Source of the DNA: an uncultured Mycolicibacterium sp.
Lineage (GTDB): Bacteria > Actinomycetota > Actinomycetes > Mycobacteriales > Mycobacteriaceae
NCBI RefSeq assembly: GCF_937941905.1
Contig: NZ_CALDGS010000175.1
Location: forward strand, 1-64,000
Direction of reading: 5' to 3'
Length of the DNA: 64,000 nucleotides
Shown here: one piece after another, positions 41,697 through 49,958 of the stretch
Numbering within the stretch: the first letter of the stretch is position 1
How the letters are laid out: the number at the start of each line of letters is the position of its first letter
Program-made: the position numbers and the translations under genes
The notes under the pieces: model-generated
Seen by the model: the letters and a program-made list of their open reading frames with translations, nothing else
Databases searched by the model: none
Told to the model about the DNA's origin: nothing

Positions 41697-42776
41697 ATGG
41701 TCAACCCTGCGCAGGTCGACGCCGTGGTGCTGGTGGGCGGGCAGGGGACCAGGCTCCGGCCGCTCACCCTGTCCGCGCCGAAGCCGATGCTGCCCACGGC
41801 CGGGGTGCCGTTCCTGACCCACTTGTTGTCCCGGATCGCCGAGGCCGGCATCGAGCATGTCGTGCTCGGCACCTCCTACAAGGCGCACGTCTTCGAGGCG
41901 GAGTTCGGTGACGGCTCCAAGCTCGGCCTGCAGATCGACTACGTCACCGAGACCGAGCCGCTGGGCACCGGCGGCGCGATCGCGAACGTGGCGCCCAAAC
42001 TGCGGCACGACACCGTGATGGTGTTCAACGGCGACGTGCTGTCCGGGGTCGACCTGCGTGCGCTGTTGCAGAGCCACGAGGACCAGAACGCCGACCTGAC
42101 CCTGCACCTGGTGCGGGTCGGCGACCCGCGGGCGTTCGGCTGCGTGCCCACCGACGCCGAGGGCCTGGTCACCGCGTTCCTGGAGAAGACCCAGGACCCG
42201 CCCACCGACCAGATCAACGCCGGCTGCTACGTGTTCAAGCGTGAGGTGATCGACCGCATCCCGCGCGGGCGCCCGGTGTCGGTGGAGCGCGAGGTGTTCC
42301 CGAATCTGCTGTCCGACGGGCTGCGCATCTGCGGCTACGTCGACACCAGCTACTGGCGCGACATGGGCACCCCGGAGGACTTCGTGCGCGGCTCGGCCGA
42401 CCTGGTGCGCGGCATCGCGCCGTCCCCGGCGCTCGGTTCGCAGCGCGGTGAGTCGCTGGTGCACGACGGGGCGGCGATCGCGCCCGGTGCGGTGCTGATC
42501 GGCGGCACGGTCGTGGGCCGGGGCGCGGAGATCGGGCCCGGGGTGCGGCTGGACGGCGCGGTGATCTTCGACGGGGTGCGGGTGGAGGCCGGCTCGGTCA
42601 TCGAGCGCTCGATCATCGGCTTCGGCGCGCGGATCGGCCCGCGGGCGCTCATCCGCGACGGGGTGATCGGCGACGGCGCCGACATCGGCGCCCGCTGCGA
42701 GCTGCTGCGCGGGGCGCGGGTGTGGCCGGGGGTGTCCATCCCCGACGGCGGGATCCGCTTCTCCACCGACGTCTAG
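41697..42776 (+). CDS. manC: Mannose-1-phosphate guanylyltransferase
   Basis: This 359-residue enzyme makes GDP-mannose for mannolipids, lipoarabinomannan and glycoproteins. VVLVGGQGTRLRPLTLSAPK is the nucleotide loop, then TEPLGTGGAIANV and VFNGDVLSG. NAGCYVFKREV closes the transferase domain. From about 255 on, a left-handed beta-helix of hexapeptide repeats follows (VLIGGTVVGRGAEIGPGVRL and similar). It corresponds to M. tuberculosis Rv3264c, where the name manB or manC is used. The ATG at 41697 immediately follows the wbbL stop, giving an rmlD-wbbL-manC operon. Confidence 0.92.
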   Translation: MVNPAQVDAVVLVGGQGTRLRPLTLSAPKPMLPTAGVPFLTHLLSRIAEAGIEHVVLGTSYKAHVFEAEFGDGSKLGLQIDYVTETEPLGTGGAIANVAPKLRHDTVMVFNGDVLSGVDLRALLQSHEDQNADLTLHLVRVGDPRAFGCVPTDAEGLVTAFLEKTQDPPTDQINAGCYVFKREVIDRIPRGRPVSVEREVFPNLLSDGLRICGYVDTSYWRDMGTPEDFVRGSADLVRGIAPSPALGSQRGESLVHDGAAIAPGAVLIGGTVVGRGAEIGPGVRLDGAVIFDGVRVEAGSVIERSIIGFGARIGPRALIRDGVIGDGADIGARCELLRGARVWPGVSIPDGGIRFSTDV

Positions 42777-42781
42777 CCCCA

Positions 42782-42845
42782 CCGCACGGCGGCTCGGGCA
42801 GTCAACGCCGCACGGCGGCTCGGGCAGTCAACGCCGCACGGCGGC
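42782..42845. repeat. 26-bp tandem repeat (about 2.5 copies)
   Basis: The unit ccgcacggcggctcgggcag followed by tcaacg occurs perfectly at 42782-42807 and 42808-42833, then a 12-base partial copy at 42834-42845. The partial copy and the second unit encode the last codons and stop (AAVRR, TGA) of the Nudix gene on the minus strand. The array is thus a tandem duplication of the gene's 3' end. Confidence 0.85.
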
Positions 42846-43367
42846 GGTGATCAGCTGGGCCAGCCCCGGGTCGGGGTCCGGCACCGCGTCCAGCGGCCAC
42901 CAGCGCAGGTCCAGCGACTCGTCGCTGCGCCGGATCGTCGCGCCCCGCGGGGCGCGCACCACGAACTGCAGATCGAGGTGGCGGGTCGGCACGCCCAGCG
43001 AGCAGGTGATCGGGTGCACGTGCAGCCCGGCCAGCCCGCCGGTGACGGTCAGGCCGTCGATCCCGGACTCCTCGGTGGCTTCCCGCAGCGCGGCCGCGGT
43101 CACGTCGGCGTCGCCCGGTTCGCAGTGCCCGCCGAGCTGCACCCAGCGCCCGATGCGCGGGTGCAGGGTCAGCAGCGCGCGGGTGCCGGTGTGGTCGAGC
43201 ACCAGCGCCGAGGCGGTGATGTGCCCGGGGGCGCACTCGCGCCGGCAGGCGTCCGGCCGGGCCGCGAGGAAGGCCAGCACCGCGTGCCGCAGCGTGTCCC
43301 GGGCCGGGTCGGGGGCCTGCCAGTCGGACAGCAGCGCGACCGCCGAGGCGTGCAGCGGATCGCTCAT
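42828..43367 (-). CDS. Nudix hydrolase
   Basis: This 179-residue protein hydrolyses a nucleoside diphosphate linked to another group. The Nudix box is complete: GGHCEPGDADVTAAALREAT followed by EESGI at about 80-104, with the metal-binding REATEES. Before it, HITASALVLDHTGTRALLTL is the usual first strand pair. The substrate is unknown. The ATG at 43367 overlaps the fbiB stop (43364-43366), suggesting co-expression with fbiA-fbiB. In M. tuberculosis this place is taken by Rv3263, so the gene is a difference from that species. Confidence 0.9.
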   Translation of the reverse strand: MSDPLHASAVALLSDWQAPDPARDTLRHAVLAFLAARPDACRRECAPGHITASALVLDHTGTRALLTLHPRIGRWVQLGGHCEPGDADVTAAALREATEESGIDGLTVTGGLAGLHVHPITCSLGVPTRHLDLQFVVRAPRGATIRRSDESLDLRWWPLDAVPDPDPGLAQLITAAVRR

Positions 43368-44713
43368 CGCCGCACCAGCAGTCCGTCGGTGGCGGCGGCC
43401 GGACGCGGCTCGAGCGGTTCCTCGGGATAGCCGATCGCAATGGCGCCCAACGGTTTCCAATCCTGTGGCAGGTCGAGTTCGGTGCGCACCGGTTCCGGGG
43501 CGAAGATCGTCGAGCCCACCCAGCAGCTGCCGACCCCGCGCGCGGCGAGCGCCACCAGCAGGGCCTGCACCGCCGCGCCGCCGGCCACGGTGAACATGGT
43601 CTGTTCGGCGGCGGTGCGCCGTTCGTCCGGGTATCGGTGCGCACCGTCGGCGGTCAGCATGGGGATGATCAATTCCGGTGCGTCGTAAAGGATCCGGCCA
43701 CGAGCAACCCGGCGTTCGACGGCGTCCTCGGGCATCCCGTCGCGGCGCAGGTCGTCGCGCCAGCGCTGCTGCATCCGGTCCAGCAGCCGAGTACGCCGGT
43801 CGCGGTCGCGCACCCACACGAACCGCACCGGCCGGGTGTGATGCGGTGCGGGCGCGGTGAGCGCCTCGCCGACCGCGGTCTCGATCAGCTCCGGATCCAC
43901 CGGTTGCGGGGCGAACCGCCGCACCGACCGGCGCATCAGCACCGCCTGGGCGCGGCCCAGTTCGATCGCCTCGGCGGTGCCCAGCCAGAACAGGTCCTCG
44001 GTGCCCGCGCGTACCAGGTCGTGTGCGCAGGAACCGTTGTCGTGCAATTTCATTCCGCGCACCACCGCGACCGGAACGGCGGTCAGCTTGCCCTTCACCA
44101 GGTCGGCGGCGGCGGCGATCTCGTCGGCGACGGCCACCTCGGTGACGAACAGCTCGTTGCCGTGCCGGTCGCGGGCGCCGGCGTAGCCGTGCAGCACCGT
44201 GATGCCGGCCGCGCCGATGGCCACGTCGGTCTGCCCGGAGCGCCAGGCCCGGCCCATGGTGTCGGTGATCACCACCCCGACGGTCACCCCGAGCCGCTCC
44301 CGCAGCCCGGCGCGCAGCGCGGCGGCGCTGCGGTCCGGATCCCGCGGCAGCAGCGCCAGCTCACCGGAGTCGACGTTGGAGCCGTCCACCCCGGCCGCGG
44401 CCTGCACCAGCCCGATGGCGTTCTCGGTGATCAGCGTGCGGCCCTTGCGCGCCAGCACCCGGACCGCCTCGGCGTCGACGAGCCTGCGGCGCAGCGCATC
44501 GCGCTCCTCGGGGTCGGTGGGGGCGGGCACGATCCGGCCCTCGCACTTGGACACCACTTTGCTGGTCACCACCACGACGTCGTCGTCGCGCAGCCAGGGC
44601 GCGGCGGCCGCGATGGCCGCGGCCAGGTCGTCGCCGGGCCGGAACTCGGGCAGTCCGGTCACCGGCAGCAGCTCGACGGCCGCGGCGGTGCCGTGATCGA
44701 CCGGCCCGGTCAT
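43364..44713 (-). CDS. fbiB: Bifunctional F420:gamma-glutamyl ligase / dehydro-F420-0 reductase
   Basis: This 449-residue FbiB has a CofE-like ligase domain (about 1-250: VVVVTSKVVSKCEGRIVPA, SNVDSGELALLPRDPD, VVITDTMGRAWRSGQTDVAI) and a C-terminal nitroreductase-fold, FMN-binding domain (about 260-449: RRSVRRFAPQPVD, RILYDAPELIIPML, GVGSCWVGSTIF). It reduces dehydro-F420-0 and adds the polyglutamate tail of coenzyme F420. Its ATG overlaps the fbiA TGA (ATGA, 44710-44713). Both domains are full length. Confidence 0.95.
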   Translation of the reverse strand: MTGPVDHGTAAAVELLPVTGLPEFRPGDDLAAAIAAAAPWLRDDDVVVVTSKVVSKCEGRIVPAPTDPEERDALRRRLVDAEAVRVLARKGRTLITENAIGLVQAAAGVDGSNVDSGELALLPRDPDRSAAALRAGLRERLGVTVGVVITDTMGRAWRSGQTDVAIGAAGITVLHGYAGARDRHGNELFVTEVAVADEIAAAADLVKGKLTAVPVAVVRGMKLHDNGSCAHDLVRAGTEDLFWLGTAEAIELGRAQAVLMRRSVRRFAPQPVDPELIETAVGEALTAPAPHHTRPVRFVWVRDRDRRTRLLDRMQQRWRDDLRRDGMPEDAVERRVARGRILYDAPELIIPMLTADGAHRYPDERRTAAEQTMFTVAGGAAVQALLVALAARGVGSCWVGSTIFAPEPVRTELDLPQDWKPLGAIAIGYPEEPLEPRPAAATDGLLVRR

Positions 44714-45708
44714 CGCGGCAGTCCCTCGCCGAGGCCGGCCAGCTCCAGCCCGGCCCGCACCATCTCGGCGGTGGCGGCCGGGTCGGTCATCAGCAGCGGC
44801 ACCGCGCGCACCTGCACCCCGTCGATCTGCGCGGTGTCGCCCTCGTGGACCAGCCAGCCGTCCAGGATGCCGGTGCCGCTGCGCGCGCCGTAGTGACGCC
44901 CCACCGCTTCGGCGGTGGCTGCGACGCCGATCACCGACAGGCAGACATCGGCCATGCCGCGCAACGGTTTTGCTCCGACGATGGGGGAGTAGCCGATGAC
45001 CGGTGCCGGCGTGGTGCGCAAGGCGGCCCGGATGCCCGGGACGGCCAGGATCGCGCCGATGCTGACCACCGGGTTGGACGGCGCGACGAGCACGACGTCG
45101 GCCGAGGCGATGGCCTCGGTCACCCCGGGGCCGGCGGTGGCCTGCTCGGCCCCGATGAACGCGAAGCTGTGGGTGGGCACCTTGGCCCGGTGGCGCACCC
45201 ACCACTCCTGGAAGTGGATCGCCCGCCGGGACCCGTCGTCGGGGTCGGTGATCACCACGTGGGTCTCGCAGCGGTCGTCGCTGGCCGGCAGCAACCGGGC
45301 CCCCGGCGACCAGCGTTTGCACAGCGCCTCGGTCACCTGCGACAGCGGGTAGCCGGCCCGCAGCAGCTGGGTCCGCACCAGGTGCGTGGCCAGGTCGCGG
45401 TCGCCCAGCCCGAACCAGTCCGGCTGCACCCCGTAGGCGGCGAGTTCCTCTTTGGCATGCCAGGTTTCGTTGCGGTGCCCCCACCCGCGCTCGGGATCGA
45501 CCGCACCCCCTAGGGTGTACATACAGGTGTCGAGATCCGGGCAGATGCGCACGCCGAACATCCACGCGTCGTCGCCGACGTTGACGATCGCGGTCAGCTC
45601 GTCCTGCCCGGCCGACCCGGAACCGAACTGACCCAACCGGAGGAGGTGCTGCACACCGAGCAGGAAGCGGGCACCACCGACGCCACCGACTAGAACCGTG
45701 ACCTTCAC
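44710..45708 (-). CDS. fbiA: Phosphoenolpyruvyl transferase of F420 synthesis
   Basis: This 332-residue FbiA/CofD transfers the phosphoenolpyruvyl (lactyl-type) moiety onto Fo to give dehydro-F420-0, which FbiB then completes. VTVLVGGVGGARFLLGVQ is the nucleotide loop, and AIVNVGDDAWMFGVRICPDL, HAKEELAAYGVQPDWFGLGD and VLVAPSNPVVSIGAIL are typical. The ATG at 45708 follows a 291-bp region shared with whiB2, which is divergent. Overlap with fbiB makes a two-gene coupled unit. Confidence 0.95.
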   Translation of the reverse strand: MKVTVLVGGVGGARFLLGVQHLLRLGQFGSGSAGQDELTAIVNVGDDAWMFGVRICPDLDTCMYTLGGAVDPERGWGHRNETWHAKEELAAYGVQPDWFGLGDRDLATHLVRTQLLRAGYPLSQVTEALCKRWSPGARLLPASDDRCETHVVITDPDDGSRRAIHFQEWWVRHRAKVPTHSFAFIGAEQATAGPGVTEAIASADVVLVAPSNPVVSIGAILAVPGIRAALRTTPAPVIGYSPIVGAKPLRGMADVCLSVIGVAATAEAVGRHYGARSGTGILDGWLVHEGDTAQIDGVQVRAVPLLMTDPAATAEMVRAGLELAGLGEGLPR

Positions 45709-45999
45709 ATCTGCCGACCCTATGCGGTCGGCGCGGCGAAGGTGGCACCGCGGTCACCGAGCGGACACGCCGGGATCGCGACACGCCGAAAAGTGATCAC
45801 GGGATGGTATGAATTCCTGTTCAACCGCTTGACCGGAACAGCTCACACGTGTGTAATCACACCAGTGTCATTTCCGGTTCGTCGACCGCTTCCGGTGTCG
45901 CAGACCGAGATTCGATCACTTGTTCGAATTGAGATGGCCGCACATCACAAATAGTGGGGCTCCGTTGGGGGATCTTGAGACCAGGTGAGGAGGCGGAAC
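45709..45999. promoter_or_regulatory. Divergent fbiA/whiB2 control region
   Basis: The 291-bp region is AT-richer than its neighbours and must hold both promoters. It contains the perfect palindrome cacacgtgtg (45844-45853), followed by gtgtaatcacac (45851-45862), a second overlapping dyad. These may be operators. The whiB2 ribosome site gaggagg is at about 45987-45993. Confidence 0.45.
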
Positions 46000-46386
46000 A
46001 TGGCTTATGGGAGCGGCGATTTCGATCGTGCGGCAGGATTCGGCAGCCGAATGCTCGGCGACGCGGTGCCGCAGACACGTGTCAAGACCGAGGCGGTGCC
46101 GTTGACGCTCGGCCGACCGAAATTGAGTGTGGTGTCGGACGACTTCGCCATCGGCGGTGCGGCCACCGACGAACAGTGGCAGGAGCGCGCGTTGTGCGCC
46201 CAGACCGATCCGGAGGCCTTCTTCCCGGAGAAGGGCGGATCCACCCGCGAGGCCAAGCGGATCTGCATGGGCTGCGAGGTGCGGGACGCCTGCCTGGAGT
46301 ACGCCCTCGCCAACGACGAGCGGTTCGGCATCTGGGGGGGATTGTCCGAGCGGGAACGGCGACGCCTCAAGCGAGGCATCAGCTGA
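46000..46386 (+). CDS. whiB2: WhiB-family iron-sulfur regulator WhiB2 (WhmD)
   Basis: This 128-residue WhiB protein has an N-terminal extension of about 60 residues and then the Wbl domain. The four cluster ligands are CAQTDPEAFF (first Cys), CMGC and DACLEYAL, and the turn GIWGGLSERERRRLKRG gives the basic C-terminal DNA-contact region. It regulates septation and is essential in mycobacteria. I use ATG 46000, with the strong gaggagg site upstream. A 13-bp terminator hairpin follows directly. Confidence 0.94.
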   Translation: MAYGSGDFDRAAGFGSRMLGDAVPQTRVKTEAVPLTLGRPKLSVVSDDFAIGGAATDEQWQERALCAQTDPEAFFPEKGGSTREAKRICMGCEVRDACLEYALANDERFGIWGGLSERERRRLKRGIS

Positions 46387-46416
46387 CGCCCGCCGCGACC
46401 CGCGGCGGGCGTCTTT
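46385..46416. terminator. Terminator after whiB2
   Basis: gacgcccgccgcg (46385-46397) and cgcggcgggcgtc (46401-46413) form a perfect 13-bp stem with a 3-base loop and a short T run. It lies between convergent whiB2 and the 46439-46906 gene and may serve both. Confidence 0.85.
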
Positions 46417-46438
46417 GGTCCGGGCGGTCGCTGCCCGG

Positions 46439-46906
46439 TCAGTCCTCGTCGTAGCTCGGGTCGATCACCTGCGGCTCGACCCCCAGATAGGTGGCCACCT
46501 GCGCCACCAGAATCTCGTGCAACAGCTCGGCGAGCTCGGCGGAGTCCTTGGCCCGCCGCTCGATGGGCTTGCGGAACAACACGATCCGGGCCCGCGTCGG
46601 GTTGCCCCGGACATCCACCCCGGCCGGGATGAGCCGCGCCAGCGGCACCGGCCCGTCGGCCACCACCTCCGGCGGCCAGTGCACCGTCTCCGGATCGCGC
46701 GGCGAGATCCGCGGGATCTCGTCCACCGCCACGTCCAGCCCCGTCAGCCGCTCCCGCCACCGCCGCTCGATCGGCTCGTAGGCCTCCAGCACCGCCATGT
46801 CGAAGCGCTCGGCGCGGGTGCGCCAGCCCGGCATGGTCGGGGGGATCAGCGGTCCGCGGATCTCGCGGCGACCGCGACGCACTCCCCGTAGTTCCCGATG
46901 GGCCAC
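46439..46906 (-). CDS. Conserved zincin-like (metallopeptidase family) protein
   Basis: This 155-residue protein is closely similar to mycobacterial Rv3259 as I recall it: RGPLIPPTMPGWRTRAERFD, DVAVDEIPRI, VPLARLIPAGVDVRGNPTRA and ARIVLFRKPIERRA. It is grouped with minimal zinc peptidases, but the motif that should be HExxH reads HEILV, so the second zinc His is missing. Catalysis is doubtful. GTG at 46906 is the start, 81 bp from the divergent DUF3499 gene. No biological role is known. Confidence 0.8.
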   Translation of the reverse strand: MAHRELRGVRRGRREIRGPLIPPTMPGWRTRAERFDMAVLEAYEPIERRWRERLTGLDVAVDEIPRISPRDPETVHWPPEVVADGPVPLARLIPAGVDVRGNPTRARIVLFRKPIERRAKDSAELAELLHEILVAQVATYLGVEPQVIDPSYDED

Positions 46907-46987
46907 GCGCCGATCGTAACGGTTAGCTATCGACGCCCCGGGGCCGCGCGTGTCCGTCGGCGCCCGGCGGGCGGCCGCGATAGCCTC

Positions 46988-47419
46988 ATGCGCGTGAAAA
47001 CTCCCCGTCGCTGCTGCCGGCCCGGGTGTCCACACTATGCGGTCGCGACGCTGACCTTCGTCTACTCCGACTCGACGGCAGTCGTCGGCCCGCTGGCGAC
47101 CGTACCGGAGCCGCATTCCTGGGACCTGTGTGTGGACCATGCCAGCCGGATCACCGCGCCGCGTGGCTGGGAGCTGGTGCGGCATGCCGGACCGCTGCCG
47201 ACGAACCCCGACGAGGACGATCTGGTGGCGCTCGCCGACGCCGTGCGCGAGCACCCGGACCGCCCCCGGCCGCTGGCCGGCGGCGTGGTCGCCGGGTTCT
47301 CCGACCCCCTGACCAACGGCCCGGTCGCCGGCACGGCCGGCCGAGCGGTGCTCAGCCCGCCGGCCCAGACCGGCCGCCGGCGCGGTCATCTGCGGGTGCT
47401 GCCCGACCCGCCGGAGTAG
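46988..47419 (+). CDS. DUF3499 family protein
   Basis: This 143-residue actinobacterial protein has an N-terminal Cys pattern (RRCCRPGCPHYAVATLTFVY) and a further Cys in SWDLCVDHA, which suggests a small zinc-binding or rubredoxin-like knuckle. PRGWELVRH follows. The C-terminal part is Pro/Arg-rich and probably disordered. It is the Rv3258c homologue, lying 64 bp upstream of manB in the conserved mannose cluster; function is unknown. ATG 46988 is chosen over longer starts because conservation begins there. Confidence 0.85.
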   Translation: MRVKTPRRCCRPGCPHYAVATLTFVYSDSTAVVGPLATVPEPHSWDLCVDHASRITAPRGWELVRHAGPLPTNPDEDDLVALADAVREHPDRPRPLAGGVVAGFSDPLTNGPVAGTAGRAVLSPPAQTGRRRGHLRVLPDPPE

Positions 47420-47483
47420 CGGCAGTGCGGCATCCCCGGGGCGGCTAGGCTGACGCCAAGACCATCCGTCCACGAGGAGCTCT

Positions 47484-48884
47484 ATGTCCTGGCCTGCCGA
47501 GGCTGTACACCGTGTCATCAAGGCATACGACGTGCGCGGTCTGGTCGGTGAGGAGATCACCGAGGAGTTCGTCGCCGACGTCGGCGCCGCCTTCGCCCGG
47601 CTGGTCCGTGCCGAGGCGACCGACGGCGACGGCGGCCGCATCGTCGTCGGCCACGACATGCGCACCAGCTCGCCGGCCCTGGCCGAGGCGTTCGCCCGCG
47701 GCGTGACCGCCCAGGGCCTCGACGTGGTGCGCATCGGGCTGTCCTCGACCGACCAGCTCTACTTCGCCTCCGGCTTCCTGAACTGCCCCGGCGCGATGTT
47801 CACCGCCAGCCACAACCCGGCCGCCTACAACGGCATCAAGCTGTGCCGGGCCGGCGCCAAGCCGGTCGGCCGCGACACCGGGCTGGCCACCATCAGCGCC
47901 GAACTGATCGCCGGCGTGCCCGGCTACGACGGCGCCCCCGGCCGGATCGTCGACCGCGACGTGCTCGACGACTACGGCCGGTTCCTGCGCTCGCTGGTCG
48001 AGCTCGACGGGCTGCGGCCGCTGCGGGTGGCCGTCGACGCCGGCAACGGCATGGCCGGGCACACCGCACCCGCGGTGCTCGGGCCGATCCCGTCGATCAC
48101 GCTGGAGCCGTTGTACTTCGAGCTCGACGGCACCTTCCCGAACCACGAGGCCAACCCGCTGGACCCGGCCAACCTGGTCGACCTGCAGTCCTACGTGGTG
48201 TCCACCGGCGCGGACATCGGCCTGGCCTTCGACGGCGACGCCGACCGGTGTTTCGTCGTCGACGAGCGGGGGAACCCGGTGTCCCCGTCGGCGGTGACCG
48301 CCCTGGTCGCCGCCCGCGAACTGAACCGGGAGATCGGTGCCACGGTGATCCACAACCTGATCACCTCGCGCGCGGTGCCGGAGCTGATCGCCGAACGGGG
48401 CGGGACGCCGGTGCGCTCGCGGGTCGGGCATTCGTTCATCAAGGCGCTGATGGCCGAGACCGGCGCCATCTTCGGCGGGGAGCACTCGGCGCACTACTAC
48501 TTCCGCGACTTCTGGGGCGCCGACTCCGGGATGCTCGCGGCGCTGCACGTGCTGGCCGCGCTCGGCGAGCAGGACCGGCCGCTGTCCGAACTGATGGCCG
48601 ACTACCAGCGCTACGAGGCCTCCGGCGAGATCAACTTCACCGTCGCCGACGCCCGCGCCTGTGTGGACGAGGTGCTCAGGCACTTCGCCGGCCGCATCCA
48701 GTCCCTCGACCACCTCGACGGGGTGACGGTCGACCTCGGCGACGGCACCTGGTTCAACCTGCGCAGCTCCAACACCGAGCCGCTGCTGCGGCTCAATGTC
48801 GAGGCGCGCACCCGCGAGATCGTCGACGACATCGTCGAGCAGGTCGGTGCGCGGATCGCCGCGGTGAGCGAGGGCGTGCCGTGA
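47484..48884 (+). CDS. manB: Phosphomannomutase/phosphoglucomutase
   Basis: This 466-residue alpha-D-phosphohexomutase interconverts mannose 6-phosphate and mannose 1-phosphate, feeding GDP-mannose. The phosphoserine loop TASHNPAAYNGIK is at about 112-124, the metal loop FDGDADRCF at about 250, the sugar-binding GGEHSAHYYFRDF at about 330, and the phosphate-binding RSSNTEPLLRL near the C-terminus. The last codons overlap the next gene (GTGA). It corresponds to Rv3257c (also called pmmA). Confidence 0.94.
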   Translation: MSWPAEAVHRVIKAYDVRGLVGEEITEEFVADVGAAFARLVRAEATDGDGGRIVVGHDMRTSSPALAEAFARGVTAQGLDVVRIGLSSTDQLYFASGFLNCPGAMFTASHNPAAYNGIKLCRAGAKPVGRDTGLATISAELIAGVPGYDGAPGRIVDRDVLDDYGRFLRSLVELDGLRPLRVAVDAGNGMAGHTAPAVLGPIPSITLEPLYFELDGTFPNHEANPLDPANLVDLQSYVVSTGADIGLAFDGDADRCFVVDERGNPVSPSAVTALVAARELNREIGATVIHNLITSRAVPELIAERGGTPVRSRVGHSFIKALMAETGAIFGGEHSAHYYFRDFWGADSGMLAALHVLAALGEQDRPLSELMADYQRYEASGEINFTVADARACVDEVLRHFAGRIQSLDHLDGVTVDLGDGTWFNLRSSNTEPLLRLNVEARTREIVDDIVEQVGARIAAVSEGVP

Positions 48885-49954
48885 GCGCCGCCGCTGTGGT
48901 GGACCTCGACGACACCGAGGGCCTGCAGGCCGCCGACCGGCAGGGGCTGCTCTGGTCGGCGTCGATGGCCGGTGCGCAGGTGCGGGCCACCGCGGCGGCA
49001 TTGGACGAGGGCGAGCTGGAACCGGTGCGCGCCGATCGACCGCCGCGCACCGTGGTCTGGCTCGCCGGCCGGGGCCCGGCCGAGGCCGCCGGGCTGACGC
49101 TGGCCGCCGCCCTGGGCGGCGCGCTGGCCGCGCCGATCGTGCCGGCGGCCCAGCTGCCGCCCTGGCTCGGGGCGCTGGACGTGATGGTGGTCGCCGGTGA
49201 CGACCCCGGTGACCCGGCGCTGGTGGGGGCGGCCGCGGCCGCGGTGCGCCGGGGTGCGCGGGTGATCGTCGCCGCCCCGTACGAGGGGCCGCTGCGCGAC
49301 GCCACCGCGGGCCGGGCGGTCGCCCTCGCGCCCCGGCTGCGGGTGTCCGACGACTTCGGCTTCATCCGCTACCTGGCCGCCGGCCTGGCGGTGCTGCAGA
49401 CGGTCGGCGTCGGCCTGCACACCGACCTGGCCGCGCTGGCCGACGAGCTCGACGCCGAGACGCTGCGCAACAGCGTGGGCCGGGAGCTGTTCACCAATCC
49501 CGCCAAGACCCTGGCCGACCGGATGAGCGGACGCGCGGTGGTGCTGGCCGGCGACAACGCCGCCACCCTGGCGCTGGCCCGCCACGGCGCGGCGGTCATG
49601 CTGCGCATCGCGCACACCGCGGTCGCCGCGGCCGGGCTGGTCGACGTGATGGTGGCGCTGCGCACCGGGATGGGGGCCGCCCCGGGCGGGGCGGCGTCGA
49701 TCTTCCACGACGAGCAGATCGACGGGCCGCTGCCGCAGCGGGTGCGGGCGTTCGTGCTGAGCACCGAGGAGGAGCGGCCGGTCGTCTCGGCGCGGGTCGA
49801 GGGGTTCGACGACATCGACGTCCTCGGGGCACAGGACGTGCCCGACGTCGCCGCCGAGCCCGCGTCCGGCGCCGGGCGGATCGAGCGACAACTGGCAACG
49901 TTGGCCGTCCGGCTGGAGATGACGGCCGTGTACCTGCGATTGGTTCGAGGTTAG
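48881..49954 (+). CDS. SIS-domain protein, phosphosugar isomerase-like
   Basis: This 357-residue protein resembles bifunctional glucose/mannose-6-phosphate isomerase-like proteins. It is Ala-rich with alternating beta strands and helices (VVWLAGRGPAEAAGLTLAAA, DVMVVAGDDPGDPALVGAAA, ARVIVAAPYEGPL), which is the SIS layout, then a C-terminal helical part (GRIERQLATLAVRLEMTAVY). No clear catalytic residues are visible. It is the Rv3256c homologue, always between manB and manA, so a role linked to mannose phosphates is inferred. GTG 48881 overlaps the manB stop. Confidence 0.82.
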   Translation: MSAAAVVDLDDTEGLQAADRQGLLWSASMAGAQVRATAAALDEGELEPVRADRPPRTVVWLAGRGPAEAAGLTLAAALGGALAAPIVPAAQLPPWLGALDVMVVAGDDPGDPALVGAAAAAVRRGARVIVAAPYEGPLRDATAGRAVALAPRLRVSDDFGFIRYLAAGLAVLQTVGVGLHTDLAALADELDAETLRNSVGRELFTNPAKTLADRMSGRAVVLAGDNAATLALARHGAAVMLRIAHTAVAAAGLVDVMVALRTGMGAAPGGAASIFHDEQIDGPLPQRVRAFVLSTEEERPVVSARVEGFDDIDVLGAQDVPDVAAEPASGAGRIERQLATLAVRLEMTAVYLRLVRG

Positions 49955-49958
49955 ACAC

